Positions 1 through 12,099 of a stretch of DNA of 64,000 bases are shown piece after piece; position 1 is the first letter of the stretch, and every line of letters starts with the position of its first letter. The position numbers and the translations under genes were made by a program. The notes beneath the pieces were generated by a model that was given only the letters and a program-made list of their open reading frames with translations, was not told the origin of the DNA and did no database searches. Source of the stretch: Dromaius novaehollandiae (Eukaryota > Chordata > Aves > Casuariiformes > Dromaiidae); the NCBI RefSeq assembly GCF_036370855.1, contig NC_088099.1:91327820-91391819 (forward strand), read 5' to 3'.

Positions 1-2330
1 ATTCTGAGGTGAATGATGGTGCAGTAGTTCCTAAATTAGCACAGACCTGAGCCATGGAGGCAAATAAGGCTAGGTTTCTTCCAGACCCCAGCTGAATTAG
101 GTAGGGTGTCTCTGCACAGTGGGTCTGATTTCAGGATTGGTTTTCAGGGAGACAGCCTGGGGGGTATCTAGTGAGCACACCCTTCCTCACGGCAAGGTGG
201 AGATGGTAGCAGCTGGGAAAGAACTGTCCTTTTCTTTCACATGCTATAACCAACATTGCATTTTTATAACTATTTTCAGAGACAAATCAAGGATGGCACA
301 TTGTCTGAGTAGCATCTGAGTGAAGAGGGATACCAAATGGAAGTGGGGATGAAAGTAGGGATAATGTGCAGGGAAAGAGAGGAGGCAGAAAGGGGACAGA
401 CAGATAGATGGCTGGAGCAAACAGGACAATATCCTCTGGAGGCAGCTTCACTCCCAGTTCTTGTCAACCTGCCCAGCTCTGGCTCCGCCAAGGCACATGA
501 AGGGGAGAGCTCCCTGTGCCGTAGATGCTCCCAGCATAGATGGAGACGGTTAAGGAAGGGATGCTGAGCTGTCACTTCCTTGGGATAACTTGCAGATGAC
601 ACATTTCTGGCTGTAGGTATAGAAAAAAGCCTTGTATAAGGAGAAGCTCCTCTCCCACACAGGTCTTCCTGGAAATTTTCTTCCTGCACTCTCATTGTAG
701 ATGTGCCCTTAAGAGTTAGCTAGCCAACTCCTGTCTGCAGCAGGAGATAGTGGGTGCTGGTCCAGGACTGAGTAACAAGGTAACAGATCTTTCTGAATCC
801 TGGCTTGCCCCATGTCTGGATAGGAAAGTAAATCTCGCCCTCAGCAGCAAGCTATTCTTTCATTGCAAGGATGCTTCTGGCGAATGATGAGTTCCTCACT
901 GATAAATATGGGATGTCCTGTGCCTCAAGTTATTTTGTTTGTCTTTGGTGTTTATGTTTCAGCTTTTTAAAGTTATCTGTCTGGGGAAGGCCCACAAATC
1001 CAAATGTGACAGTAAAATCCTGCTTCACCCTGGTGCTTGGGTGTGAGTGCAGATAGCTATGCTTCCACAGGCACACTGTATTCCTGTCTGTCTATTTAGC
1101 TGTTCATTTTATAAAACAGCAAGCACAAGGAGGGGTGAACAAAGTTTGGGAGAGTGAAGAAAATTGTTGTTTACCGGCTCTTGCCTCAGATACAGTCTCT
1201 TCCACAGCCTTCCTGGTAGGTGACAGCATTCACTCATTCAAACAACTTCTTTGCCAACTTTACACTCAGGTGTAATGACTGACTTTTCTATACCTTCCAT
1301 AGCTTTAAAATCCACCTACGTTTTAGCCTTTGTTCAGGAATTTGGAGGGTTTAATTTTCAGTTGCAATGCTTGTAAGAGGAAACAGCAAAATAGCTTTTG
1401 TCTCTGTCTCTTTGTAGTCACTTGGCATTTTTTCCTCCTCTGTCTTGAGGGCTTTTGTTGGCAGAGCACACAGAAGCTGACTTTCAGCTCATGTCAGGTA
1501 AGCACAGAGACACCCTTGGGATGGACTGTTATGAGATTTATTAATGTCTTGGAGTCATTACCAGTGTATGAGCCGTATTTCTCACAGGTTGCAACTTTGT
1601 CTCCCATTGCTTTCCTTCATGTACTCCATTTTTTTTTTTTTCTGCCCAGCATCCTGATTTCTGATGATGACAGGGCAGCTACAATTAATTCTATCATCTT
1701 TTCCTTCCTGGAAATAAGATGACAAAGAGTGATATTACCTGGGCAAAACTATTTTCTTTAGGACATTTTATTGAGCTGTTTGTGACTCGTAGAAGCTTCT
1801 GAGGAGTAGTCTTGCTCTCTTTTTGGTCCTTAGATGGCCTCCATTTCTAAAAATTAAAAAAAAATACAAAATTACAACAAGCTTAGAAAGCTAGCAGCCT
1901 CTCAACACCACATTCTTGCAAATGGGTAATTAAGGCCTAGAAAAGTTAATGCATAGATAGTCTGGAAGAGACACCCAAGAGGAAATGAGTATTTTCTTGC
2001 TTTCTAGTCCATTTTCCATTTTACCACATACATGAAGTGGAGCAACTTTATGTCACAGAAGGGAAGAATAAATCACAGTCTAAAAATAGAAGCCATCAGT
2101 GCAGCTGCAGGAATTTTGTAGGGTTGCTAGTACAATTGTGGTTGTAAGGAGAGAAATCGATGATACCAAAAATCCACAAAATAGGCATTAAAATACTATT
2201 GCGAAAAGTTAAAGAAGTGAAGCAAATCTACAAGAGCCCATCTGATTTCCTGTGGCTACTGGAGGCTGATGCTGCATCCGAATCTGCTGCGCTGAGTGGT
2301 GTTTGAGAGAGGCTCAGAAGCAGCAGCCCC
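1..2330. other. Upstream intergenic DNA, no gene recognised
   Basis: Several short open frames exist on both strands (the longest about 139 codons near 276-695), but they overlap each other, have no recognisable domain and no plausible splice-bounded exon structure, so I do not call a gene. A T13 run lies at 1629-1641. The last 300 bases are unremarkable and lead into the putative MC4R promoter. Distal regulatory DNA is possible but nothing specific is visible. Confidence 0.6.
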
Positions 2331-2350
2331 TCGACTTTCCGCAGCTCCTG

Positions 2351-2455
2351 AGCCCCATTGGCTGGGAGGCAAAGCGGAGGCGGAGAGTGCCCCTGCATAT
2401 TTTTCTCCTCCACACACCATAAAACAGGCAGCCGGCATGCACTGTCTGACAGCGA
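2351..2455 (+). promoter_or_regulatory. MC4R: Putative MC4R core promoter
   Basis: Seen: an inverted CCAAT box (ATTGG, 2357-2361), a GC-box-like GGCGGAG (2379-2385), GCATATTTTT from 2395, and a TATA-variant CATAAAA (2418-2424). If the last one works, transcription would start about 25-30 bases downstream, near 2445-2455, giving a leader of about 430 nt. From memory, the human MC4R leader is of similar length (a little over 400 nt) and unspliced, which supports this placement. The stretch is more GC-rich than the DNA on either side. The start site is inferred, not seen. Confidence 0.45.
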
Positions 2456-2457
2456 GA

Positions 2458-2475
2458 ATGGTGCTTGCAGTTTGA
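2458..2475 (+). other. uORF of 5 codons in the MC4R leader
   Basis: ATG at 2458-2460, stop TGA at 2473-2475, peptide MVLAV. It lies very close to the predicted start site, so it may fall at the cap or outside the transcript. The context has A at -3 and G at +4, which is favourable for initiation. Confidence 0.3.
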
Positions 2476-2529
2476 AATTAGTTTCTGCTCAGCAGCAGCC
2501 ACTTGAGCTTTTTCTGTTTACCTCTCTCA

Positions 2530-2586
2530 ATGGAAGGGAAGGAAAACAACCCTGGAACGTGTAACTGTGAACTAAACGGGAACTGA
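2530..2586 (+). other. uORF of 18 codons in the MC4R leader
   Basis: ATG at 2530-2532 and TGA at 2584-2586 enclose 18 codons. G follows the ATG (+4), but the -3 base is a pyrimidine. An ATG-TAA minimal uORF (2587-2592) begins on the very next base. No functional peptide is implied; the likely effect, if transcribed, is on ribosome loading. Confidence 0.35.
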
Positions 2587-2603
2587 ATGTAAGGGAGAAT
2601 CTG

Positions 2604-2687
2604 ATGCAAACTTGCAGCTGGTTGTTGGGACTCAGTGACACAGATAACCAGGGTAAATGTGATGATGGTCAGAAACTGCATCTGTGA
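2604..2687 (+). other. uORF of 27 codons in the MC4R leader
   Basis: ATG at 2604-2606 and TGA at 2685-2687. This is the longest upstream ORF that fits wholly within the predicted leader. It ends 194 bases before the receptor ATG, a gap that could allow reinitiation. The peptide has no recognisable motif. Confidence 0.35.
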
Positions 2688-2881
2688 GAGAGTAAACCAG
2701 CATTTCTGAGTCTGAAACCTTCTTTTGTAGTAGCAGTTAAAGAGTTTTGAACTACGTTCTGCCTTGTGCTGGCTTTTTGTTTTTATCTTTTCTTCCCCCA
2801 CTGAAAAGCCAAAGGAGGATTTCAAAGGGATGCAAAAAGGACAGATTTAAAAGCAGGAGGCTAAAAGGGGCTCTCCCTAAG

Positions 2882-3877
2882 ATGAATTTCACCCAGCAGC
2901 GTGGGACCCTTCAGCCTCTCCACTTCTGGAACCATAGCTACAGACCGCACGGAGGTGCCAGCGAGCCAAACGCCAAGGGCCACTCCTCAGGAGGCTGCTA
3001 CGAGCAACTCTTTGTTTCCCCCGGAGTGTTTGTGACTCTGGGCATCATCAGCTTGCTGGAGAACATCTTGGTTATTGTGGCGATAGCCAAGAACAAGAAC
3101 CTCCATTCGCCCATGTACTTCTTCATCTGTAGCCTGGCAGTGGCTGACATGCTAGTGAGTGTATCCAACGGATCAGAAACTATTGTCATCACGCTGCTAA
3201 ACAGCACAGACACAGATGCACAGAGCTTTACCATAAACATTGACAATGTCATTGACTCAGTGATTTGCAGTTCCCTGCTTGCGTCAATTTGCAGTCTCCT
3301 CTCAATAGCAGTGGACAGGTATTTTACTATCTTTTATGCCCTCCAGTACCATAACATCATGACGGTGAAGCGTGTAGGGGTCATCATTACGTGCATCTGG
3401 GCTGCTTGCACAGTGTCAGGCATTTTGTTCATCATTTACTCTGACAGCAGTGTTGTCATCATCTGCCTTATCAGTATGTTCTTCACCATGCTCATTCTCA
3501 TGGCCTCCCTCTACGTCCACATGTTCATGATGGCCCGGATGCATATCAAAAAGATTGCGGTTCTTCCGGGAACTGGCCCTATTCGCCAAGGGGCCAACAT
3601 GAAAGGGGCCATCACTCTCACCATCCTGATTGGAGTTTTTGTTGTGTGCTGGGCACCATTTTTCTTGCACCTGATCTTCTACATCTCCTGCCCCTACAAC
3701 CCGTACTGTGTGTGCTTCATGTCCCACTTTAACTTTTATCTCATCCTCATCATGTGCAATTCCATCATTGATCCACTTATCTATGCATTCCGGAGTCAGG
3801 AGCTCAGAAAAACATTCAAGGAGATTATATGCTGCTGTAGTTTAAGAGGGCTTTGTGATTTGCCTGGCAAATATTAA
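2882..3877 (+). CDS. MC4R: Melanocortin-4 receptor, intact single-exon GPCR
   Basis: Gs-coupled seven-helix receptor for alpha-MSH/beta-MSH, blocked by AgRP; it acts in the plasma membrane of hypothalamic neurons to restrain feeding. The 331 codons match the family length (332 in human, so numbering here is human minus 1). Visible: N-glycosylation sequons at N2 and N17; helices roughly 43-70, 79-106, 117-149, 162-185, 190-215, 240-267 and 282-305; the calcium/ligand-site acids E99, D121 and D125; DRY at 145-147; CWAP at 256-259 followed by F260 and H263; DPLIY at 297-301. Melanocortin hallmarks are present: a very short second extracellular loop, no proline in helix 5, and C39, C270, C276 and C278 for the extracellular disulfides. 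The tail has the I315-I316 pair and C317-C319 for palmitoylation. The start is the only in-frame ATG after a TAA at 2738, with A at -3. Oddity: G48, where I expect a conserved glutamate. No frameshift or intron is seen. Confidence 0.98.
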   Translation: MNFTQQRGTLQPLHFWNHSYRPHGGASEPNAKGHSSGGCYEQLFVSPGVFVTLGIISLLENILVIVAIAKNKNLHSPMYFFICSLAVADMLVSVSNGSETIVITLLNSTDTDAQSFTINIDNVIDSVICSSLLASICSLLSIAVDRYFTIFYALQYHNIMTVKRVGVIITCIWAACTVSGILFIIYSDSSVVIICLISMFFTMLILMASLYVHMFMMARMHIKKIAVLPGTGPIRQGANMKGAITLTILIGVFVVCWAPFFLHLIFYISCPYNPYCVCFMSHFNFYLILIMCNSIIDPLIYAFRSQELRKTFKEIICCCSLRGLCDLPGKY

Positions 3878-4155
3878 ACCGAGATGGGTATGTTACTGTG
3901 CACACACCACACAGCACAGACTTACAAGCCTTCAGATCCTCTTTCTCGGCAGAACATGGGCTATGTCTTTAACAGCAAACGACTCTTTCTCTTTCCCCTC
4001 CTTCCCATCCTTGTATCCAGTTCATGTGTAATTCATATTTCTGTATAGTATTTGTGATATCTACAGCTTGTAATTTATTTGGCTGGGAAGAGAAGAGAAG
4101 TAACACTTCACACCAGTTTGTAAGTAAGCAAATAAATGTAATGATGAATGTGAAA
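3878..4155 (+). other. MC4R: MC4R 3' UTR
   Basis: Runs from the TAA stop (3875-3877) to just past a canonical AATAAA. Only one such signal lies in the first 300 bases, so a short 3' UTR of about 270 nt is the simplest reading. Longer isoforms using downstream sites cannot be excluded. Confidence 0.6.
4131..4136 (+). terminator. MC4R: MC4R polyadenylation signal AATAAA
   Basis: Canonical hexamer 254 bases after the stop codon, followed by a G/T-containing stretch (4137-4160) that could act as the downstream element. Cleavage would be expected near 4150-4160. Confidence 0.65.
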
Positions 4156-4159
4156 TACT

Positions 4160-7100
4160 AAAAATATGAGCAGCTGTATATTTGAACTGCTGAAAAACTA
4201 AATAACTTGCCTGACTTACAGTACATATTGGCTGATACTGTTCTTTATTCTGTTGATGTAATTATAGCTATCTATTAAGCTATATTCAACTTAAAATAGA
4301 ACATATGTTTCTCTATTAATGGATTAGGAGTTCTCTGGGATTAGGAGGCAGATTTTTCATAAAGGTTACTGGGACCGAGGAGTTGTGCTCATTCATTTTG
4401 AACTCTTTTCCCTCCTCCTCCAAAAGCAGCAATTCTGTTCTTTGTTACAGTTACAGCCCACTATAACAAGATTTTTCAAACACTTGTTACCCAGACAATT
4501 GAATTTCTGGATTTTTTTTTTTTCCCCAAGATGTTGACTGCTGTATGTCTGAGACTGCCTTTGTGCAAAACTGCAGTTGCTTCCTGGAGCATCAGGTAGC
4601 CCTGGGCATATTTACTAGACTGACACCAAGGTAGACTAGCACCCTCCATTCACTCATGAAGCAGGTACAGTGTCAACACAGACAGTGCCAGCACCAGTGT
4701 AAAACTTCACTGAGATATCTACCTTAGGGTGAAGAGAGGACTTCAGTTTGGACATTCAGTCCTTCCTTGTTCTGAGATGCCCTGAGAAACAAGGACTGTG
4801 CTGCAGAAAAAATGATGTTGCATGTTATCAGACAGTAGATCTACTGCCTGGGTCCTTGCAGAGGAGCTGGAGCATGTGTTGGCTTGACTCGGCCACCTCC
4901 GACCATGCTGCGGTGGGCCTGAGCTCCTCTGGGGCAAGACCACCATGGGGAAGGGGTGCTGGCTCCTGCGGCTATGAACCATCTTCTGTGCCTGGCACTG
5001 GCCCACAGCATGATTATTAGCTCTGCTTGAGGTCATGTCACCTTTTCAGGCACCTAACTTAAGTTCTCAGTTTCATGCTAAGATGTCTCTCCACAGACTG
5101 CAACAGGCACCTCAGGTCCCTGATTTTAGCACCTTTGAAAGTGCTTGAAGTAACATGTGGGTACACAGGATTCCAGGAAGATGTCCTAGAGCACCTTGAC
5201 AGCTAAGGCACAGAAAAAATATATATTAACCCCGATAAGTGTAAAAATGGTAATGGGTAGAAGACGTGGAAAGTTTTGATTTAAAAAGTCTAAACTGACT
5301 GTAAAGAATCTAAGGTTTAATCCTAAATGCCTCATTTTACCAAGATGCATAGTAAATTAATGGGATGAGCAGTTATATTAATTTTCTTGGAAACTACTTG
5401 TTACCTCAAGCTGTTTGTTCCCATGTTAAAATTAGACTTACAGTGAAATACTGACATATGAAAGCCCACTGCTTTGGGCCCTCTGCCAAAGAACATAAAG
5501 GACTTAAAGTGGGTCTCAGTATCTTACACTTCAACTTACTCATGCGGTTATGGAGCAAGTCATTTGACTTCGTACATAAAGGCTTCTTGGCAGACCAGCA
5601 GCAGAGAAATCAGGTCTCCCACACCCTACTCTTGCACTGGTGCCACCCCACCACACTGCTTGTAACAGACCTGTTACCTGCCTTTAGCTTCAGTAAGTGA
5701 TATCATGGCATCTAATGGTTGAAGTGTGCAAAAATGTTGAAATGTTTCTACTGCATTAGCATTATTCATTTTATTTTAGAGGAAACAAACATTTCAATAA
5801 TACATCCCTGCCTGTTTTCACTGGATAGGAAATAAAAGATGTTAAAGAAGCAGGACTGAGACTCGGGGATGGTGGTGGGGAGTGAATGTATCAAAATTAA
5901 TAGTCTCTCCCAAAATCCCGTAGAATTCTCTTGTATTGTATTAAAAGCTTTCCCCTCTCCCACAAGACTTGATGCTAGCTATGCAAAACTGCTCTGCAAA
6001 TAATGCAAGAAATTTCTGCTGACAGTTTGCACAAGACACAAATCTCACTTGATCTTTGTTCTGCCTCACTTCATGCAGCTTATTTAGGGCTGTAAGTTAC
6101 AACACCAGGCTCCAGAGATTCCCTTTTTGTCTGCAGAGAAACTCCTCTAGAAAATGGTATAAGAACAAGACACTACCTTAGGTGCTTTGAATATTATGTC
6201 AAGACTCTCTTTCTCTCCTTTGGCTATACGAGGACTAGACATCTAACTTAAACACGTCTAAATTTTGAATAGTATATGCTTCTGTAAATTACTTAAAACT
6301 ATCAGTCTCACTTCTATTTACAAGTCTAGAGGGAGAGAAACAACAATTAACTTTTTTTCATATTGGTATGGAGATTTTCATCAATGGTTTTCTTAAAGTT
6401 TCCAAAAATGGTGTGAATCTCTTTTGTGCTTATTAGGATTAAGGTTAATGAAGAGAGCTTTGACCCCATTAAGTACTAAATCTTATCTAATTTTTGAACC
6501 AACTTATTCTTGAGTTTTATCAACTTTGAGCCTGCTTAGCAGCTCTTTTGTCTTTATTTTATAAAGTTAAATGTATGTTCATACTCTTTTATGTACTTCT
6601 GAATTAAAGACGATTTTTTTATGATGTTCTTTTTTTAGACCGAATATAATTTATTGAAATTGCTGGCAAACCTCCTAGATAAATAATTTTTATATTCCCA
6701 GATACTCTGAAGCAGGTACCCAGCTTCTAAGTTGCTGAACGCTGTTTGCCTATAGCTCTGGCAGCTTTCCAGCAGAGAGTCACAGAAATGAGTGCTGCGA
6801 AAGATAAATAAGTTCATCAAGCTTGCTGGAGAGTGAGGAGAGTGGAGGTTTATTTTCCACGCTTAATTTGCTGGAGCTTTATTCTTCTATTTGTAAATGT
6901 TCTAAGAAAATGAGCTTCCTTGCTTTAAATATCTGGGACCCTAATCACTCTAGCACTTATCATTTTAGTCATTTTGTAGAACCATGCCACATACCTCTGT
7001 GCCAAGGAAATGGTTTTGTCTGCATTTTACAGGTGTAAAGATTTACAATCTCAGTTCTGCTGGTGAACAGGGACTAATGGATTTGCTCAGCCTCATACAA

Positions 7101-10100
7101 GGCAGCCTTTGGTGAAGCTGGGGACTGACGGTTGTGTTCTCTGCCCTTTCCCAATAAATGGCTGTAATATAACACACAGAACTTTGAGTATTGAAGCAAA
7201 TGTCTTTCTTTAAGAGAGGCATTTCTTTAGCTTTGAAGTAGCTTTTGAACAAAGCAAAGAACTCCAAAAAGCACCTAGCAGGCTGTGGTTGGTCTCAGTA
7301 TAGTGGATTTTGGATGGTGTTCCAAGATTCCCTTTAAAACTGAACCATGCTGTCATCTGAAAGCAAGGAGAGATGCTCTGACAAACTCTCATGTTATTAA
7401 ATGTGCAGCAACAGTAATGCCTTTAATTATGCCTTTAATAGCTGTGTAGTGTATACATTATTTATGTAACTCTAAAATTACTTTTTTGTTGTTAAAACTA
7501 CTCCTGTTTTATAAGGGGCACAATTTAGGGAGCCTTCTTCATCCTCAAGTTGAAATTTTGGTATAGAAGAACTTAGTCCGTGATGTCATTTATAATACCC
7601 TGCATTAAATGGAGTCCCAGTAGAAGTGAACTCTCAGAAAAAGCACCTTTAGGGATGAAATCTTCAGTGTTGGTCCAGAAATGACTTCATATTTTAAATT
7701 AATATTCTGATACCTTCAATCGTACCTCCATCAATCAATCATTTCTCTTTAGATTAAATTCTACTTTTGCTTATGAAGAAAAACACAGACTTCACAAGGT
7801 GGCAAGACCTGTCTTTGCTACTAAAGACACTCACTGATATATAAAACTGTTTATAAATTAACTAAGCTTGTTTTTTGAGAGTTCTGTTGTTCTAGCTGTT
7901 TTGATATTTTTCCCACTCTGTTCATACTAGAAGAGAATTTCAGTTCTGAATATTAAAGAAACATCACCTTCTAGTTTGTAATGTAAATGTATTCACGGGC
8001 TGTGCTTTTACCCACTTGTTCTCTTGAAAACATTGTCCATTTGTTTTAATTGTTCTCCATGCTTGATATATATGTTTATTACTAGACCACCATCACTCTG
8101 AACTTTTCTAGTCATCTCTTATATGGTAGGAAATGATACTGTAAGCAGTTTTTCAGATGAAATCCTACTGCTCTGTACACCGGTGTTTTGCTTCTGTTAA
8201 AAACTCCTCACCTAAAATATTTGCCCCTTTCATGCCCACAGCTTATAGATGGTCACATTTTTTTTCTGTGATGAACTAATGAATCCGAAACACTCTCCTC
8301 TTGGGCTGTTTCATGCTGAATAGCCCTCACTGTAGAGCTTCAGATCCCGTTGTTAACCTCTGAATTAATGACTTTGGACTTCGTACTGTTGAATTCCGCA
8401 CTATTTGTATTATTTCAAACCTCAGAATGATCCAGTTTTCCTAACTGATTTTTGGATTGTCTGTTCTATTGACATTGTAGCCAGGCTTTTACCATCAAGA
8501 ACTAATCCTGGCACATTCATCTTGATGCAGCTCTCTCGGAGCTGGAGATCAGACTTAAGGCTCACCTGGCAGTATAACTGGGGATCTATTGTAAATCCTA
8601 TATTAATATGTTGTGCTAGGCATCAATAAAAAATAGTTGATGTAGGTTTGCAGGTGGCAAAAGGAAAACTTAAAATTCATATAGATGTGCAAAATGCCCT
8701 ACTTAACTCTTTTTGAAACCAAAATATTACAGTTAATTAGAGCTTTTTTCTTTGTAAAAAGCAGTGGGTGAGTAAACAAACAGAAGTCCAAATGCATTTG
8801 GAAGAAGTAACAACAGAGCATTTACTAAATACTGTATTTATGCAGTGATCTGCAACAATCATTCTGAAGTTCAGAGGAATTAAAATATACTATGAAGATA
8901 TTTGCTATAACAATATCTGCTCTCTGAGATAACATCTCCATGCAGTTCTTCTGAGATTTCTTCTCATGCTAACACAGGTCATGCAGAGTTGAACATATAC
9001 ACCTCAGGGACATCATAAAAAATAGCTGGCTTTCTAAAGTCATTCTATTCAGTACAGCCTGAAGGCTGATATGTTAAAAAAAAAAAACACTTTTTTCCCC
9101 TTGAAAGGGGAAACAAAAGAAGGGGTCTGAAGGAAAAAAAAAAGTAAAATTAAATTGCTAGTATTGAGGTAATCAGTTTTCACGCTTTCACAATTTCGGC
9201 TGGGCCAAGGGAGCCTGAAAGCTTTCTGGAAAGCACAAATTGTGCAATTATCTACCTATAAATTTAACTGCACATAAAACTGCCAAGTTCCAACTGAATA
9301 GTGGGTTTTTGCATCAGGGCATTGAAAGTCATCCTACAGTGTATAACATCCACATGATCACTGTTGCTTCTAATTATCTGGATAGATATGCAGCCACAGT
9401 AAAATTGGAAGGAAGCCTGGCTCTGCATGAAAGTAAAAAAGAAAATAGTGCATGTTTGGTAGAAATAAATCTTTAGTCATTATTCTGAAGTTATTACCAG
9501 GTAGATGAGGTGGATGTCATTGCTTTCATAGAGTTATTATCTTCAACTTCACACATGAAAATGCAATGCTCATAACTAACACAAACAGCCTTATTTTCCT
9601 CTCTAAGACGAAGATGCTGTCTCTCCATAAGGATTGTCTCCAGCCCAGATAGGACACATGCCATATTGAAGGTACCACTGGTACAAATTCCTCTTATCTG
9701 AATACTGTGTACAAGTGTAAACCAGTATGTTTCAGTTTGGGACTATTCATGACCTGGCACTACCAACTGCTCAAGACAGAGGACTGAGAGAGCAAGTCAG
9801 TGGCAGGTCAGCTGAAGGAAGATGACCCAGCTTCATTGCTTTTCAGGTGCGTAACACCCAACAGCCAGGTGATACGAGGGACTAAATGTGGATTTGAACT
9901 GTCAGTTTGGTTCTGGTCTCATGTAGGATCCATGTCTGTGATGCTTCCCTCGTTCCTGCAGGAAATCACATATTTCTCACTACTCTTAGTGGAACATCCT
10001 CGGGTGACCCAGGCTGAAAGCAGCAGATAGCACTTGGCCGGCTCAGGACAATGGGCCACTGGTAAAAACTGAGAGGTTGAAAACTGAATAACACAGCCTG

Positions 10101-12045
10101 ATGTTATTCACAGTATTTACTAGGTACAGTATTATGGTCCCACAGTCCTTCCTACAGGCTGTTTCAACTACGTATATACTGATAATGGCAGAGCTACTGT
10201 TCCTATAAGGTTTGTCGATAAGAAGATATCTGCACTCAAATGAAGGACAAAGTATGGAAGCTTATACACCATATGCACACTGTACAAGAATATTATTAGC
10301 CAAATTTTAGCTGAGTTTTCAGAAGGCTTTATGTAATTTGGATACCAGCTAGAAGGAACTTGGTATCTCTGGCTCTGGATGCCACAAGGTGAGCATCCTT
10401 TGGGTGTCCAAATAGCCTGATAGAATCACTGGTCACTTTTTGAAATCTCAGCCACCCCTGTCACATACAGTGACGTAGTTGCCAAACAAATAAATAGTAC
10501 ACCATCTGATACTCTCCCAGGCTTTGTGAAGATTCCCTTCATCTCAGCTATTTCAGAACTGAAGTAAATTTTGTCATTGATTGCATAGACCTGAAATGGT
10601 CAAGATGCTTTAAAACATATAAATTGGCTGTAAATGGATACAGGAAAAACAAGACCATGGGCACTCGTAGGACTATGCACTCATTTTTCTTTGTAATTTC
10701 TTGATTTTTCTGTGGGACTAAAATCAGTGAAGTGAATAAGATGCTGTCTTATTAAGTGAAATGTTAGAAAAAGGCTTTTTGAGGCAGGCTGTAGGACTGT
10801 TTTAGTTTTAACGAATCAGCCACTGAAGAACAAGCAATTGTTTCTGAAGAACAAGCAATTTCTCAGACAGAAAGAGATGCAGAAAGGTCACAGAGCGGTG
10901 ATATGTTTGTACTGTCTTACTATAAAATTAAGAAATATAAATGCCTGCTTAATATTGTACTTCAGATGTGGACATGACTTCCGCTTTTTCATTGCTTTCA
11001 AATACTGTGGCTAGTGAGCTAACCCCATCCCACACAGTTAAGGGTGAAGTCCATTAAAAGATACATGTCAGGGAAAGGATGGATAAGGAACAATGGTTCA
11101 CCCTCCTGATACAAGTAAGGGAAGTCATTGTACCGACTTAATAGAAGCAGGCTTCAGAAGAAATGATGGAAGCTGGTTGTAGACCTGGGAAACTTACTGT
11201 TAAAGGAAGCTGTGGATGCTGAAAGAATACATGGATTCAAGGGAAGCCAGCTCACGCTGATGGAGGAGAAATCTATTGAGTGCTACTGATGACACACATC
11301 TACATCCAGCTCGGGCAGTCTCTGAGCTGTAAGTAACTGCAGGCTGGAGAAGCATTATGGAGCAGTATCATACACACTTGCTCACTTCCCTGGACAGTTT
11401 ATGAGCAGATTGTTTCTATTGCTTTTCCAGTTAGAGAGAGTCATCCTTACCTAAATTAAATGCCATTTCCCATCACCCCAAAACAAAAGGGGACGTATAA
11501 AGAGACAGGCCTAGGGAAAGCCAAATGATTGTTGGAGACAACAAATAAAGAAAGGGGAAAGGATGAGGGTCAATGGATCAAAAAGGTAAATTCTGTGGAA
11601 CTGAAGAGAAGCACAGAGCAGAACATCCTGACTGTGCCTATCACTCCCTTAAGATACCGAATGTACTTAAGGACAATGCCAAATGGTGTTTTGGCCAGAG
11701 ATGTGACTGGAGGAGAGACCAGAAACAAGCTGCACCATCACCAGATCTCCTCCATCAAGCTTCTTCCCCCTATTGCTGAGGATGACCTGCATGACCAGGA
11801 GATGATTGGCAACGACATGGCTTTGTGGGGCCTTGGATGCCCATGGCTGGAAGCAGGATAACTGAATATTGACCCAGTATGGCCAGTGTTATGCCTGTAT
11901 ATAAGGCAACAACAGCTCTTCTCATAAGCTGCTTCTCTGTGGGAATCCACCTGTCCAGATACAAGGCTGCTTGGGAGATTAGGCCAGTGGCCACTTAGCA
12001 TATGTATGTCCTACTCTAATCTCTGCTGCAGGCAGTATAAAATGC
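4160..12045. other. Gene-free interval downstream of MC4R
   Basis: No gene recognised on either strand. Short T or A runs occur (4510-4523, around 9076-9087). Open frames reach about 110 codons (11529-11861) but overlap other frames and have no domain. 10.8-11.5 kb is slightly repeat-like, including the 17-bp duplication at 10823-10860, but I cannot assign it to a family. Confidence 0.6.
10823..10860. repeat. 17-bp direct duplication
   Basis: The 17-mer CTGAAGAACAAGCAATT occurs at 10823-10839 and again at 10844-10860, identical, with a 21-base period. This is a local duplication typical of replication slippage. Confidence 0.85.
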
Positions 12046-12047
12046 CA

Positions 12048-12050
<3 letters not shown>

Positions 12051-12098
<48 letters not shown>
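12051..12098. repeat. (TG)n microsatellite
   Basis: Uninterrupted (TG)21 at 12051-12092, then TATGTG. Read on either strand it generates spurious His-Thr or Val-Cys open frames, so frames crossing it are not genes. Confidence 0.98.

Positions 12099-12099
<1 letters not shown>

Larger units (their letters stand above)
2450..2881 (+). promoter_or_regulatory. MC4R: Putative unspliced MC4R 5' leader with upstream ORFs
   Basis: The interval between the predicted start site and the MC4R ATG holds upstream ATGs at 2458, 2530, 2587 and 2604. Each has a stop before the receptor start; the one at 2587 is followed at once by TAA. The receptor frame has an in-frame TAA at 2738-2740 and then no ATG until 2882, so that start is unambiguous. 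Upstream ORFs like these would be expected to lower receptor translation, but whether they lie in the mRNA depends on the inferred start site. Confidence 0.45.

Noticed and set aside
2747..2881. N-terminal extension of 45 codons in frame with MC4R
   Set aside because: It begins at TTG, contains no ATG, and is not part of any known melanocortin receptor; translation starts at 2882, giving the family length.
3416..3727. 103-codon antisense frame inside MC4R
   Set aside because: It is a reverse-strand shadow of a constrained coding sequence, with no family similarity.
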